Source: Desarmillaria ectypa
Taxonomy: Eukaryota > Basidiomycota > Agaricomycetes > Agaricales > Physalacriaceae
NCBI GenBank assembly: GCA_030407005.1
Contig: JAUDYN010000009.1
Location: 1,488,001-1,552,000 of the forward strand
Direction of reading: 5' to 3'
DNA: 64,000 nt
Below the pieces are notes generated by a model. That model worked only from the letters and a program-made list of their open reading frames with translations. It was not told the origin of the DNA and made no database searches. The position numbers and the translations under genes are program-made. Each line of letters opens with the position of its first letter. Positions within the stretch are counted from its first letter, which is position 1. Positions 35,619 through 47,809 of this stretch are shown here, piece after piece.

Positions 35619-36799
35619 TGGTGATTTGAACACGCCTCAGCGTCTAGGCATACATGTAAGCTGCAACGTTTCTGCTCTGTCCAACTGCGGTCATTGATAC
35701 GATTGTGCTCCAGCAAAAGTGCCGTTAATTATTCGTTCCTCCGGCTAACCAAAAGATGTGGCCGGAGGATCGTGTTCCCATTCCCTCTGTTTCGGTGTCT
35801 GCCACCTCGGATACCAGAATTCATATACTATTCAAACATCTGACAACGCCATCGTTAGAAAGAGACTTGGTACCTTAATTTCAGGATCTATGATCATCCC
35901 TCGTTTCTCCGCTTTACGCTGACACTAGCACCAACTGGCGACTTTTCGTGGTCAGTAATCTGTGGCTACAAAATCACGATTTACTTACTCCTCTGGTAGT
36001 TCAATAATGCACTCACTTCCCGCGCGCCGCTGCATATTCTGACCGGATAGTACTTGGTGTTCTGAAGCACACCTTACAGCACTCAAGCGTGACTCATCTA
36101 GATGCTTGAACAATGGCTTCCCCAAATTCTGATGAAGACTCATTCTGCCATTGGCATAGTCCGGTCATTTCTTTTCGGGAGATCTTGTCCGTCGGGGGTT
36201 TTCTGGTTATATGTGACCGTTATATTCCAACGACTGACACACATTGTTCATGCTGCCTTTATCTAAATCTGCCGCGGTCTCAATCATCACCTTCGGAGCC
36301 TCAGAACGGTCCCGGATCTTCCTTCCAAGATCCTTCTACAAGCCCCGAAATTTACGGGCGCATTCCGATGCACGTTCTTTGCTCCCGCGAAGATTTCTGT
36401 CTCTACCCCGCTATGCGCCACGCTTCATCCTAATATCGATAAGGCAACTGGGGTCAGGCTATCGTAAAGCGGGCTTCGCGGCCTCTTTACCTACTCAGCT
36501 CGGTAATTCAGCTTCGTGTCTTTCATTCCTTGTCACAGCCTCGATTCGAGCCCTTAGCGACACCATCGCACGTGATACTTGCTAAGCCATTCTTGAAAGC
36601 GTCTTCCCACATTGTGTACAGATGTGATTTGTTACCGCCGCTCTGGGACATCTATACTTGGACCCATTCCTTCTTTCTCTCGCGAGGTGCACGTCTCCCA
36701 TAGGTATGTAGACCGCTCGAATCGCATTGACCTCTACTGACATACTGTGCGTACATCACAGCATCTCTGTCCAGTGGATCTCTGCTCCATATTTTGCTT
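35619..36799. other. Intergenic, possible decayed sequence
   Basis: About 1.2 kb. The plus-strand frames at 36113-36433 and 36244-36585 look serine/proline-rich, without a recognised domain. Confidence 0.4.
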
Positions 36800-37774
36800 C
36801 GTACTTTATCAGATGGACATGCAACCCACAAGTTCTGCTGCGAGACTGTCTTCATGTCCAGTAAACAATGATTTCCATGCGGGTAGCATCCTTCTAATTA
36901 CTTCCACCAGCAGAGCTCCTCTATATCAGAAACCGATCGCAGGTGGTCAGAAATCGTTCCTCCCAAAAATGCGCTCACCTTCGCTGTGGTATGGGACCCA
37001 GAAGAGGATATGGTGGTTTTCTCCGGAGCACACTTACTTGATTCGGAATTTACAGACGTCGAGCCTGACTATCCCACCGATGCCAGTTCGTTCGATGCTT
37101 CGAGTACCCTTGCGTGGTTTAGGAATAATCACGACTTCCTCTTTGATGATGAAGCTGATCGGCAGACGAGGGGCCGAACTCAAACTTCGTCTACAATTGG
37201 CGGAATAGATGTGTACATCAGGAGCTCGAGAATAGGGATGGGATGCGCGAGGACTAGCGTCACCAAACATTTCTCGTGTTTTGGTGAGCTCAACCGGGAT
37301 ATCAGGTTTGATCCGCGTACAGAATTTGCGAAGAGGTGGGAACAGATTTTGGACGGTGATCAGGACACAGTTGTCGAGCTGGATGAAGTGGACGATGAAG
37401 ATGAAGGGTTCTACGATACTGTGGATCCAGGTCTTCCGAGGGTGCGGTTTGTCGTATTTGTTCTTGAGAGGCCCCAAAATGACATCCATCCTCAGTTGTC
37501 GCGTGTCAGTGTCAATAGTGATGACAGCTGGTTGCAACTGGAGGCTCCAGAAGACTATACCTTTCCTCTGGTGCAACGACATAGACTGTTGAGGAAACCG
37601 CGGCCTCGCCCGGTAAATCCCACGTGTGCTCTCCAGCAAGATGGTCATAGTTACGATCCTTCCATTCCACGTGAAGAAGGATGCCGCCTGTTCAAATTCC
37701 TGTCTAGTTGGAAGAGAGAGGAGTCATGGGTGTGTATTGAGGTGACGAAGGAGATCACCCAGATGTTCGTCTAA
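36800..37774 (+). CDS. WDP-motif protein 1, unknown function
   Basis: The clear coding part runs from about 36917 to the stop at 37774. It contains PPKNALTFAVVWDPEEDMVV, then an acidic region (VVELDEVDDEDEGFYDTVDP) and a basic proline-rich stretch (RHRLLRKPRPRPVNP). The 5' end is uncertain: an ATG at about 36813 (MDMQPTSSAARLSS) probably opens a first exon, but the joining intron could not be fixed, since a short GTAGCATC...CCACCAG interval does not keep the frame. The gene at 38391 has a similar LTFLAIWDPD motif followed by PPED and an acidic patch, so the two are probably tandem paralogues. No enzymatic motif was seen. Confidence 0.55.
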
Positions 37775-38390
37775 CTTGCTCCTTTACGGTCATCAATTTG
37801 ATTATTCTACGAGGACCATTTTTTGTATCCCCAGTGGGGATCCTTATACTTATCATGTAGGACTAGTGTATATTGAGCGTATAGTATTGTATTTCACCGT
37901 CTTGACATTCCCCAAGTGCCTGCGGCACCGACCTTACGAAAACAGGACCCATCACGTGTAAGTTTTCGGATTTCTCATAGAACCATTCACGCAACATTAA
38001 TTCGCATCCACCACGCAGAGTCCGTGATATATTCATTTTTGCCACTCCGAATCTACGTGTACTACTGTCAATCTCGTGCCTTGGTCTAAATCTATCACGA
38101 CTCCATCCTTACTCGGAATATTTCCGCCAATGGCCGAGTCTCCGACATATTGACAATGTTTCTCACCAGTATCAGCGGTACCTATGGCCTCATGCAGAAA
38201 CACGACTCCTTATAACCTAAATGGTGTCTCTCTTTCGGAATGACCTAGGCTTTCAGCCTTCTTTCCATCTATTTTTGCCTACTACAGGACAAGGGTGCTG
38301 GGACTCTCCCCCTTCTTAAAGCCTAGAAATTCCGAGCGATACTATACTTCGTATCCTGCGCCACTCCCAACACTCTTGATATTCCAAAGA
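37775..38390. other. Intergenic between the two WDP-motif genes
   Basis: About 600 bp, no convincing frame. Confidence 0.4.
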
Positions 38391-39352
38391 TGAAGTTCCG
38401 ACATTTTCTGCCTAAACTCAACATTAAGGTATTTGTTCAAAAGGGGTGTTTATAGAAGTCTCTAACCCTAGCCTCTCTAAGCGAGCGACAGCTGTGGAAA
38501 ATGACGTCGACTCTAAATCTACTGGGAGCATCACGCCCACGTTGGCCTACTACTGTCCTCTACCTGAGGTCGATATTCCGGCGCGGACGCGGAAAGAGGT
38601 ATGTAGTAGACACTTTCAGCGCAAGACTACCTCTGATGTGAAAGCACCTGGCAGCCGCCCCGTCCACCGACTCCTGCATCTCGACTAACCTTTCTTGCAA
38701 TTTGGGATCCTGATTCCCAGCGATATACTTTGCCTCATGTACCACCCGAAGACCAAGTGCCCGATGATGATAGCCGTTTTCCATTTGATTCGCACTTAGG
38801 TCGAGGGCATCCGGATTGTGAACCTCATTTGGTCTGTCATGTTTCATACTTTTCTAGTTCATTTCAGAAAATTCATCTGTTCTCTTTACAGTCCTCTCGT
38901 TTCTCAACTTCCACAACGTCGACTTCCAACTTCATCACTATCTCTCACTCACAAACGACGCTACCATTCCCTAATCCCGGCAGCTCGAGCCTTGGACAAT
39001 ATAATGCTGCATCACCACCACCACCACCACCACCATCTTTTCCCCTTCCACGATGCAAACCACATGGTCGTATAGGATCCAACGTGGCTACCCATTCTAC
39101 TATCTCTATCGCGTCTCTTTTATCGCGTCGTCCAACCCTTCATTCACGGCCTGGCACTCCAAGCTCAGTGAAGAGCCGACCTTCAACTCCGAAGAGCCGA
39201 CCATCGATCCCTGCGCGTCCTCGTACGTCTTCCGGCACACACTCCCCTTTGAGTTTCATCAAGCGGCGAGTATCTTCTCCCAAGGAGGCAGAAGATGCCT
39301 GGGTAAGCTTAGATGTTGAATGTGTTATTCGAGAAAGAATTATACGCATCTG
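38391..39352 (+). CDS. WDP-motif protein 2, low-complexity C-terminus
   Basis: Probable start at 38391 (MKFRHFLPKLNIK) followed by an intron. A second exon carries SITPTLAYYCPLPEVDIPAR. An intron at about 38600-38656 joins to PPRPPTPARLTFLAIWDPDS, the segment shared with the gene at 36800. Downstream the frame continues into a serine/threonine-rich region. A polyproline run follows, encoded by a CAC/CCA repeat at 39013-39035. A repeated SRPSTPKSRPSIPARPRT stretch and the C-terminal VSSPKEAEDAWVSL close the readable part. The first acceptor is unresolved, and an intron ending at 39352 is possible. Mostly disordered; could be a scaffold or signalling protein. Function unknown. Confidence 0.5.
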
Positions 39353-41938
39353 ATGAACGTCAATCTATTCACGTAAATGTACAAATAGAATGACTTCCGG
39401 GTTCTCTCAGTTTTACCAGTACTCTACCTGTATGTATACTTATTGCAAATAGAACCTTGATAGTCATTTTGAATAACATCACTTTACAACCAATCGGTGG
39501 ATGGAAGTTGGAAAGTTCTTTAATTTATGCGGGTGATAACGATTTCCCCGCGCATCACATGAAAACATTGCTGGAACAACGCGGAGGATGGGACAATGTA
39601 ATTCATCCATCGGCAATGTCCTATCGATTGATGCATTTTGGATACAGTGCCTTATTATGAGCTCAAGCTCTGAGTTTCCCACCACCCTCACACCTCCGTC
39701 TGTTCGCTTCTTGACTACCCCCTTCTTGGCCCAGGATCATTGCCGCGTTCTTCTTACCCCGCTCGTTTGCGGATACTCTCCCCTTCAAGGTACAACATGT
39801 CTTAAACAGTGAGGCTTAAGGGTCTTCCGATATTTGCTGCCAAGCGAAATGCGCCACGACCCCGACAGTTTGAATATACAACAAAACAACCTGTAAATAG
39901 CATGGCCATTGCGTTTGTGTCTGGAATGCCGTATTTTCGCCTGCTGTGCGAGAGCGTCCTAGACTCTACAGCTTCAAAGCGAATTTACGGTTGATTGTTC
40001 CTTAGGTTGGCGCATCGAATTCTCTTGCTGCCGACGGGCTAGCATCTCCACAGCATACACGTCGTAGGCCATGCATTGGTAAGAGTACGGCACTAATAGA
40101 AGTTTGTTTTGACTGGAACCTGAGACTGCCAGCACTTGATACGCCCTATCATCAAATTTGCCACTCCCACCGATTTCTCCATCCTCATCTCGTCCACAGT
40201 TCTCTTCGTTCTTCTGAACAACGTAAACCCATTATCCATCTGGTCTAGATCACTACGCGTCTTCTGACTCGTCAGCGGGATAGACATCTCCACGGGCACC
40301 TCAACGTCCCTCAGCCACAAGTGCAGCATCGGAAGCTCAGTGTCGGCAAATTCCTTGAAGGAAGGAAAGGATGATGATACCTTCTGGTAGAAAAGTATCT
40401 TGGTCAACCCATGACCAGTCAGCTTGGGTTTATTCAACGTCAATCATCCTGCGCCATATTTGGTCCTATATTCATGAAGGTGACTGCTCGTAGTTCTGTC
40501 GGGCGGGGGAGAACAAGATGATCATCGTTTACAAATTCTTGCAACCGCTTTTTGAACGCCTACAGGTCAGAGGTACTTGAAAATCCCGATCGACGGACTT
40601 CGAGGACGGACTGTCAACTGAAGCTACTCTCCGTAGGCCTCTCTGTTTGCATCGATATTAACATATCCTTATTCCCTGAGATGTGAGAATGTCAGGCCGC
40701 CCTAGGACCTCTTCCGAGATGAGTTTGACAAGGCGTGTCTCGAAAACACAACGTCAGCGTCGAGTGACCTTGTAAATGCAAGGCAGACATTCGATTCGAG
40801 GCGTTGGAATACTCCATCTGAAGCAGCAGTTTCGTGTCTTGAACCCGGCACATCTTCCTCATCAGATGCCATGAGCGAACCAGGGGCTACCTCAGCCTTA
40901 CTGCCATCCTCCTCCCACGGTCCTTTCCCGTTCTGATCGACTGTATTGGCCAGCTGTTCTTCACTGACTACAAACGGGCTCTGATGCATCTTCGTCAGAA
41001 ATACAGCATGAGATTTGTAATGACTATGAGGGCCAGTGGTGCGAGCTCCGGAGTAAAGCATCACGGAGAATAGTCATTGACCTTGGGCTGCAATTGAATA
41101 GACGGAGTTCATTGAAAAGGGTCTTTAGATTGGAAGAATTCTCTGGAACAGGCTTCGTCTCTGAAGGGTGCTACGTCCTTAGCGAAGCTTTTCGTCCCTT
41201 CCGGACCTTCCTTTTGCTCTTCTGCCTCAAACTCTTTTTCAGCTTCCTGCCATTCATCTCTTCCGCAACGCCGCAAAACGTCTTCGTAAAGAGATCCCGA
41301 CTGCACGAAAAAACTGGAATGCCTTGGCTAGTCCCTCCAGTTCTTTTCCGTCTTCGACACACGAATCGAGTTTGAAGTCAGGCTGGTGTTTTAGGCGAAC
41401 CGGAGTACACTATACGCGGAACCTCTTAATAATAATTCAGAGGGGTTATCAGGAAGGGTGAATCTGATGTATGGGCCACCGCAGGTGTCGCTGCAAAGGA
41501 TATCGAACACATTGCGGAGGGCGTAAGCGGCGGTCTTCAGTCTATTCTTTTTGCAATGCACTTTGAGACCGTTGATAGTGACATCGGTTCTCACCGGCTG
41601 TCAAGGTGCACATTCTGTTACCGATGTATTACGGTTCGGCGAAGCAGTCGTATCGAGCATGGATCGTCGTCGTCATCATCTCCAATAGATTCTCTGACCA
41701 TCGCTTACGACTTTGTCCGGCTTCGCCGAGCTCCACGTAGACGACCACAGCTGGGCGCTTATTTATCATTTATGTATGTTGCCGTGTCCTACAAAGGCAG
41801 TCAACGATCCAGTACCATGAATACCAATGACAGAACTCATACTCGCCTAGTATCCTTCTATACCCCATTATCCACATTGAAGTCGCTCTCCACGAGCGAT
41901 GTGATCACTGGTACATCATCTATCCCCGCGCATACGAC
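39353..41938. other. Gene-poor stretch, unrecognised frames
   Basis: About 2.6 kb. Minus-strand frames at 40093-40443 (116 codons) and 40702-41064 (120 codons) have ordinary residue composition but no motif and no support for joining. Frames at 39457-39660 and 41094-41375 (+) are likewise unassigned. Confidence 0.4.
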
Positions 41939-42307
41939 ATGGCAGACAGCTGGAAGCTTTTCGCTCCTCTGAACCAACCTCAGCCATCAGGTTCCAACAC
42001 TGCACCCCCAAATAAAAAATTACGCTACCAATTCTGGTTCCGCGAGTCCCCCAGCACTGTGTTGGCGGATCTGCTTGCTGTCATGCCGCCAATTTTCAAG
42101 ACTACGGGGACAGCGAGAAGATTGAAGGCAGAGGATATGGAAATAGAAGAGTCACAAGTTGAAGTTTTGCTCAGCGAGGAGCAGCTGTGTCGGAGATGTG
42201 CATATTGTGGGTGCTGGGAGTATTCGTATCCTGGTGAAATCAGATACGAAAAGGTCGCGCAAAGAGGAGGAGACGAGATCTACTGGCGCGGGGTGAGTGA
42301 CTTTTGA
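41939..42307 (+). CDS. Hypothetical protein with CxxC motif
   Basis: Frame of 122 codons starting MADSWKLFAPLNQPQPSGS. It has a mixed charged region and one CRRCAYCGCWEYSYPG segment, whose C-x2-C-x2-C spacing could bind a metal. It ends shortly after a GGTGAGTGAC donor-like sequence at about 42291, so the true gene may be longer. No family recognised. Confidence 0.4.
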   Translation: MADSWKLFAPLNQPQPSGSNTAPPNKKLRYQFWFRESPSTVLADLLAVMPPIFKTTGTARRLKAEDMEIEESQVEVLLSEEQLCRRCAYCGCWEYSYPGEIRYEKVAQRGGDEIYWRGVSDF

Positions 42308-42998
42308 GAACCAGATGTGACGGGTATTGAGGATCCGGTCATCTCGCAGCAGTGCTACAAGGCGGCAGGTTTGCTTAACTCGAATTCTGCTTGGTGGAAG
42401 AGCCCGTCAGAAGTGACCGACTATCCTTATTTTCAGTACAAGATGAGAAGAAGGTAGTAGTACATACCCGGGAGAGATGTATTTTCACGCCTTGAATCCT
42501 GCTACCCTTCCATCTCAAGTCCTTGGCTGCATTGGAACTGATGCTTGGGGTCCTTGATGGAATACGATGGCCACAACGAAGATGCATAGTTTGTAGTGTT
42601 CATTACAAGAATGGCGTCAACAGCCAGTCGACTGACACTGTAGTCAAAGCAAGCCGTCAGTACAGCAAGCCTTCAAAAGAACGCTACACATACACTCGCC
42701 CCACATCCATCAGCTGCCCACCACGAGGCGCTCTCCATGTTTCAGTTTGTTGCATAGCACAAAGTGCAACATTCTCGTCGACGTTGGGAAAAGAAGCGGG
42801 GTCGGTACCAGAAGGAACCAAAATTAAATTATAATAAATTGTTTAATAAATTAAATTATAATCTGTGTCAGCAAACGCGACCGGCCCTCGGACCGGGGGT
42901 CCACTGTCGAACATTCATTTCCTTTGACCACCACCGACTGCAACAACACTTAGTTGAACTTTTGCCATTACATGGTATTGTACTGCCTACATCACTAA
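42308..42998. other. Intergenic with A/T-rich repeat
   Basis: About 690 bp upstream of the integrase-domain-like gene; includes the direct repeat at 42821-42862. Confidence 0.4.
42821..42862. repeat. Short A/T direct repeat
   Basis: The 15-bp word AAATTAAATTATAAT occurs at 42821-42835 and again at 42848-42862, in a pure A/T block with one GTTT interruption. It lies about 140 bp upstream of the integrase-domain-like gene. Confidence 0.8.
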
Positions 42999-44201
42999 AT
43001 GCTTACTCTACAAACATCTTCCCGCCTTGCTTTGCCAGAGTACCCGCAACACGGGCTCGTCACGCAGCAGGCAAGTCCAACATGTGCCCTGTCTGCGACT
43101 ATATCTTTTCCCGACCGTCACGAATTCGAAACATTTCTTGACAATCATACCAACGCCCTTTCTGCAGACGCTAGGCCTGGAATGCAGCTGATGCAAGACG
43201 AATCTTACGACGCCCTGGTCTCGCGACTTCGCAACAAAAATGCCCGAGGAAATTTCTATCCTCGAGCATCTCTCGCGGACAAGTTCTTCTCACTAACTGC
43301 CGATAATCCCCCCCGACTAATCTACAGGGATAAAATCGTTATTAGGCGGAGCCAAATCTTCTCTGTTTTGCAGGAACATCATTGCTCAAGCTCGTCTCGT
43401 CGGATGTATGCATCTCTGCGGAAAACCTACTGCTTTATTCCTCGACAAGTTGTCAACGAATACGTCAGAAACTGTTCTTTGGGGGGCGCAAAGGTTTCTG
43501 GACGCGTATCTCTGGGTTCTTCCTCGTTCCTGTGCAACAATAATATCGTATCACGGTCTATCTGCCCGCATACATCTCTTCCGTCTCAATTCGTTGCGCA
43601 AGTTCCAACAGTCGCGCACTCTGAAGTTGAATGTCGTTCTACAGCGCCTACTCCCTCTCCAGCTTGCCTATCCCAAGGCTTTGATTTGCCGACGCCGGGC
43701 GTCACCCTGCCTTCGCTATCTGCTACCTTTTCCTCTATCGTGCGTTCCAGGCGACGGTATTTGACGCCTAGCCCTTACCGCCCAGACAAGCCTTCTTCTG
43801 CGCCACAAATTGAATGCCCTGGCTCCGCCTATTCATATGGCATCGTACGAGGAACGGAGCTGTTCATACACGAGACACTCTCGGATTGCGAAATCAAGGA
43901 TGATGCCCTGCTTATTCATCCATCAGTTGTGTCTTGTAACACTACATCTACTTCTTCCTCTCTCTCACCAGCACCCAAGACGCCGCAACCCGAGTTTTTC
44001 CCCAACGATCTCCCTTCTCCGGCGTTCTCCGATCTATCGTTCATCTTTGCATCACCGAGGTCTCCCCTGGCATCCAAAACCCTTCCTGTGCCATATTCCA
44101 ATGAGCATGATGATGATTCCGACAGTGACCAAGAATTGGGGGCATCACTCGATGTGTATGGCGTTTCCGACGTTTCCGCTTCTTCACCGCAGGCTTGGTA
44201 A
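42999..44201 (+). CDS. Protein with integrase H2C2 zinc-binding-like domain
   Basis: Single open frame of 400 codons; the ATG at 42999 is one candidate start. Residues of about 60-160 read YDALVSRLRNKN ... LIYRDKIVIRRSQIFSVLQE then HHCSSSSRRMYASLRKTYCF and IPRQVVNEYVRNC. This matches the layout of the H2C2 zinc-binding domain at the head of retroelement integrases and of their domesticated relatives (KRBA2/GIN1-like). The second Cys pair is imperfect (NCSLGG instead of CxxC). No DDE catalytic core follows. The rest is Ser/Pro-rich and disordered, with an acidic patch (NEHDDDSDSDQELGAS). No reverse transcriptase, RNase H or LTR was seen nearby, which favours a host-adopted fragment over a live element. 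Confidence 0.55.
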   Translation: MLTLQTSSRLALPEYPQHGLVTQQASPTCALSATISFPDRHEFETFLDNHTNALSADARPGMQLMQDESYDALVSRLRNKNARGNFYPRASLADKFFSLTADNPPRLIYRDKIVIRRSQIFSVLQEHHCSSSSRRMYASLRKTYCFIPRQVVNEYVRNCSLGGAKVSGRVSLGSSSFLCNNNIVSRSICPHTSLPSQFVAQVPTVAHSEVECRSTAPTPSPACLSQGFDLPTPGVTLPSLSATFSSIVRSRRRYLTPSPYRPDKPSSAPQIECPGSAYSYGIVRGTELFIHETLSDCEIKDDALLIHPSVVSCNTTSTSSSLSPAPKTPQPEFFPNDLPSPAFSDLSFIFASPRSPLASKTLPVPYSNEHDDDSDSDQELGASLDVYGVSDVSASSPQAW

Positions 44202-46143
44202 AGTGGTAGGTCTATCATATTTTATTCAGGCCCTTCCTGACCCTCTGCCGTTAGGTTTACTGTACATCCTAGTTTATATACCAACATTCTTGGTTCTATC
44301 AGTATCATTGAATTTGTGTCTGTCCCATCTCGAAAATGTACGTTCTTTTTGTCCGTGTGCGACCTTTAGCGTAAAGAGACCGAGAAGAACGATGCAATCG
44401 TTGAGCGATGAGTAGCATGTGGCTGTTTCAACATCCATAGAGTAAGTGATGATGATAAGTCTATCGAGTCTGTCGGTCTAACTAGGCTGTTTTATCTTCA
44501 TCAAAATTTCGAGGATCTCAAGCATTGTGATTCGAGGCGGGGAACAGGGAGATATTAGACAGTGGTGTCTTGTGTAGCAACTCACAACACTCTCTTAACT
44601 ACTGATCGTAGGCGGAAAATTCTCAATTCTGAAGGAGAGAATTCTGCGTAGATAATGAGGAAACTACTAATTCCAGTTATCAAACAAGGAACTGTGTTGT
44701 TCCAAGGCAGCATTACGGGCTCATATCATTATATCTGCTTGTAATATTTTGTAACGTTATCAGAGACCGTGTTGTAACTATCGCAGTGGGAGGCTTGCTG
44801 AGTAGAGAATACTAAATTGTTAGCTACTAGAGCTCGAGACGAGCTCCTTAAATACTACAGAATGTATCTAGAATGTTCTACTAAAGTACCTAATTATATC
44901 CTAGTATCGTGCCAAATTGATGGTACCGAAGGTTCGGGAATCTTCCGGCACATGCTTGAAGTTGAAAATCCCAACAGACCGCAGTCTTGCTGATGCCGAT
45001 GCATATTGGTTCTTTCGGATATGTTGCTGATTTACCGGGACCTTCGGAGTTTGATGCAGCATCAGCATGCGGCAGACTCAGCCATCACCCAGGGGGTGTT
45101 TCATTGCTTTCGGCAAAGATATCATGTTTCATTAGTCGATGGTGCTCCTCATTAGTAACATTCGTACTCGCGGCAATCCTTCGTACGACTACAAGCTAGC
45201 CACTACGCCGTGAAATTGGCGATAAAGTGTTGCTACCATATAGTATTGGCTGAATAGCCTTTTAAGGTTTGAAGTCGGCCTTAATATTCATGTTATACGC
45301 CACTGGCTTGGACTTCCCAGGAGTCAGCTTGCCAATGATAACCGCAAGGAGAATTATCAGCTCTCACAAGTAGCCCGGCTACAAAAATAAACAATGACGG
45401 GTCAACAGAGACAATACCGCAACTCTTCGCAAAAAACGTTAGGATCTTCAAGTTCCCCATAGTATACGATGTCCGTCTTGAACAGAAAAGATTGCGTCTC
45501 CCTTCTGCAAAGTTGGGCTCTGATGTTACGAGCCAAGAGATCGCTTGAGTATTTTCATGAGAGCTGTGCAATAATATGCACACCCGAAGTTGTACTAGGC
45601 CATGGTAACTGATGCGTGGGACTTTTGTAACAGGATTCTAAAAATAGCAGCACTCTCTTCCACTTTTGAATTCGTCTTCCCTGTTCTCAGTGAACACTTG
45701 TACCGCGCATACTTCTTGTAATAATTCCCGCTTTTTCCTTTAATGCTCCTTCCTGAGAGAGCCTTTGCCTCACTGACTCCAACAGAGTCACGGTATCCTT
45801 GGGGATCTCAGCTCGACGGCGAACTTGAAAAAAATGATTCACCTGATCAAGACAACGTTCCGAACTCGCGGAATCCGAAGAGGATGTATTTCTACGCTTA
45901 TTTCTTAGCGCCAATAATAGCATATGCTGGTGATTATGACTCAATGATCTGATGCTGTCGCTGGGCTTGCTCCCTTGAAGGTATTGCTCTGAGTAAATCT
46001 GATCTCAATACACTTAAATAACTATATTCACTTAAGTCGTGTGGTAACGGTGCCTATATCCTGGTGTCATGTTTGGTGATAAAAAGCTAGGCAACATGTT
46101 GGGATGCGTACACTTTGCCTAGCCTACACACGGAATAAGGTCC
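44202..46143. other. Gene-poor, A/T-rich stretch
   Basis: About 1.9 kb with no recognised gene. Minus-strand frames at 45293-45583 and 45687-45944 are unassigned. Confidence 0.4.
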
Positions 46144-47579
46144 ATGCATCTGGGCTATCTCTCAAGGGATACTATGAGCGTCCAAGAACGCGAAGATAGT
46201 GCGCCAATGGACTTGGCCCATGATCCCGTTTTGACAGATTTCAAAGTGAAACCCCTTGTCATTGCCTTCGATACGTTGCAAGTTTTGGGTTTGGTCCTTC
46301 TGCTGGCTTTACTTGCCCCCGCCTCACTTTCACCGAATGTTAAAAGGACAGCGACCTGGTTCGGAATGATTGTCTCTGGAATCGTCTATTGCGCTTCCTA
46401 CTCGATTTTGATGTTCATCGGGGGCCAGGGTGGCCAAGAGCCGTCTGCAGAAGTGTGTCTCTTTCAGGCCTGTCTGGTTCATTCAAGTCCCATTTTGTGA
46501 GCATACATATTCTTTTGCGCAGCGCACAGTATGCTCAATGATTCCGACCGAAGTTGCGCTTCTTGTATACTTGGTTTTGTTGGGGAGGTTAGTGAATCAC
46601 GTATCACTGCTACCCTATTGACCAGCATTAGCTTTTGACGTCTTTCTTCCTTATGTCTCTGGGGAAAACTCCCCCTCGAGTTACTCCGATTATTGTAAGC
46701 TTTGTGTTCAATCTTAGATCAACACACGCTTAGTATTGCACAGATTCTTGCATTGTCGTCTCTCTTGTCCCTGTTTGTTGTTTTGGACATTCTTGTGGTA
46801 TTCGTATATTCTTCAGGCATCATCGGACCTATGGCTGAGTTTTGAATTCGCAGATGGGCCTTAAAAATCCCGAACATATTCGACGCAATGAATCACGCTT
46901 ATACTGCCATATAACTACTTCGACCCTGTGAGTGCTAGAAATACGCACCATTTTTGAGCTCCCATATAGCTATTGCGGTCCCAGAATTCTTGTCTTCTGC
47001 ATCCTCGAATCCATCATATCCTTGGTAACGATGATCGCCGAAGGTACTAAATGCTCCGGTATTCATTGCTCCACTTCATGTCCACTGACTTTACAATGTA
47101 GTTGTCATCCTAGTCATTATCCGGAAGACCATGATTAATCTTAGGCGTCAACCTGGTTCCCCAAACATTGAGCTTCCGCCACATCTTTTTGTCCGCTTGT
47201 TCTCATTCTCTGTATGTATATGCCTTACGGTTTGGTGAGTATCTGCATATATTGGCTCTCCCAACGGAAGTAACATCTGTGGAAAAAGCATTAACGTCTA
47301 CTCCCTTGTCGGCCCATCCAAGGGCGGTGCACTTTCTGCCTGGTATCTTCTCGCGAATGCAGGTGCGCCATTTCAAACGACCAGATGTCCTGGAATAAGA
47401 CCTTCAAGTCAGTGCCAATCGGTGCGGTTGTGACCTTTGGCACCCAAAAAGTACGGCATGCCTCATTTTCCTTCTCTGCCAACTGTGTCAACATTTGCGG
47501 CTACAGGACATCTTGTGCTTTTATTTTCGAAAGGAGTGGAATCCTATACCGGACAGCAGTGGTGAAAGACGGTAGGTAG
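46144..47579 (+). pseudogene. Agaric 7TM (orphan GPCR-like) gene, copy B, probably decayed
   Basis: Homologue of the minus-strand copy at 3780-5160. Exon 1 (ATG at 46144 or 46174) reads VIAFDTLQVLGLVLLLALLA, then RTATWFGMIVSGIVYCASYS and PSAEVCLFQACLVHSSPIL, ending at a GTGAGC donor at 46498. Later pieces are an exon with EVALLVYLVLLGR, a helix LALSSLLSLFVVLDILV near 46750, an exon near 47130-47200 (ELPPHLFVRLFSFS), and KGGALSAWYLLANA near 47320-47370. The late family motif V-V-T-F-G-T-Q-K lies near 47430. Some joins need stops to be skipped, so integrity is doubtful. It sits directly upstream of SET copy d, as in the 1.7-5.2 kb block. Confidence 0.65.
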
Positions 47580-47809
47580 ATAGGTAGATGTTAGGCAGGA
47601 ATATGGTTTCTGCAAGATGGTATAGAGTCCAGTCCAGTACATATTTTCAGCTGATGAGAGAGGAACCTAGTCGCAGCTATAGGATACCTTAGACGCATGA
47701 TACCCAGATACATGATACCCAATACCCATTGCATAGGTGGAGGTTCTCAGATGGTCCAATTTAGTCACTCCTTAGTCGTACGATATATATTATCATCTCT
47801 GTCTAACAC

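Noticed and set aside
37034..37648. Minus-strand 204-codon frame
   Set aside because: It is the antisense shadow of the better supported WDP-motif gene on the plus strand.
42999..44201. Active LTR retrotransposon
   Set aside because: No LTR pair, reverse transcriptase, RNase H or integrase catalytic motif was seen around it.
46144..47579. 7TM gene as a STE3-type pheromone receptor
   Set aside because: The motifs (TWFGMxVSGI, FGTQK) belong to a different agaric 7TM family, and no CaaX pheromone gene was found nearby.
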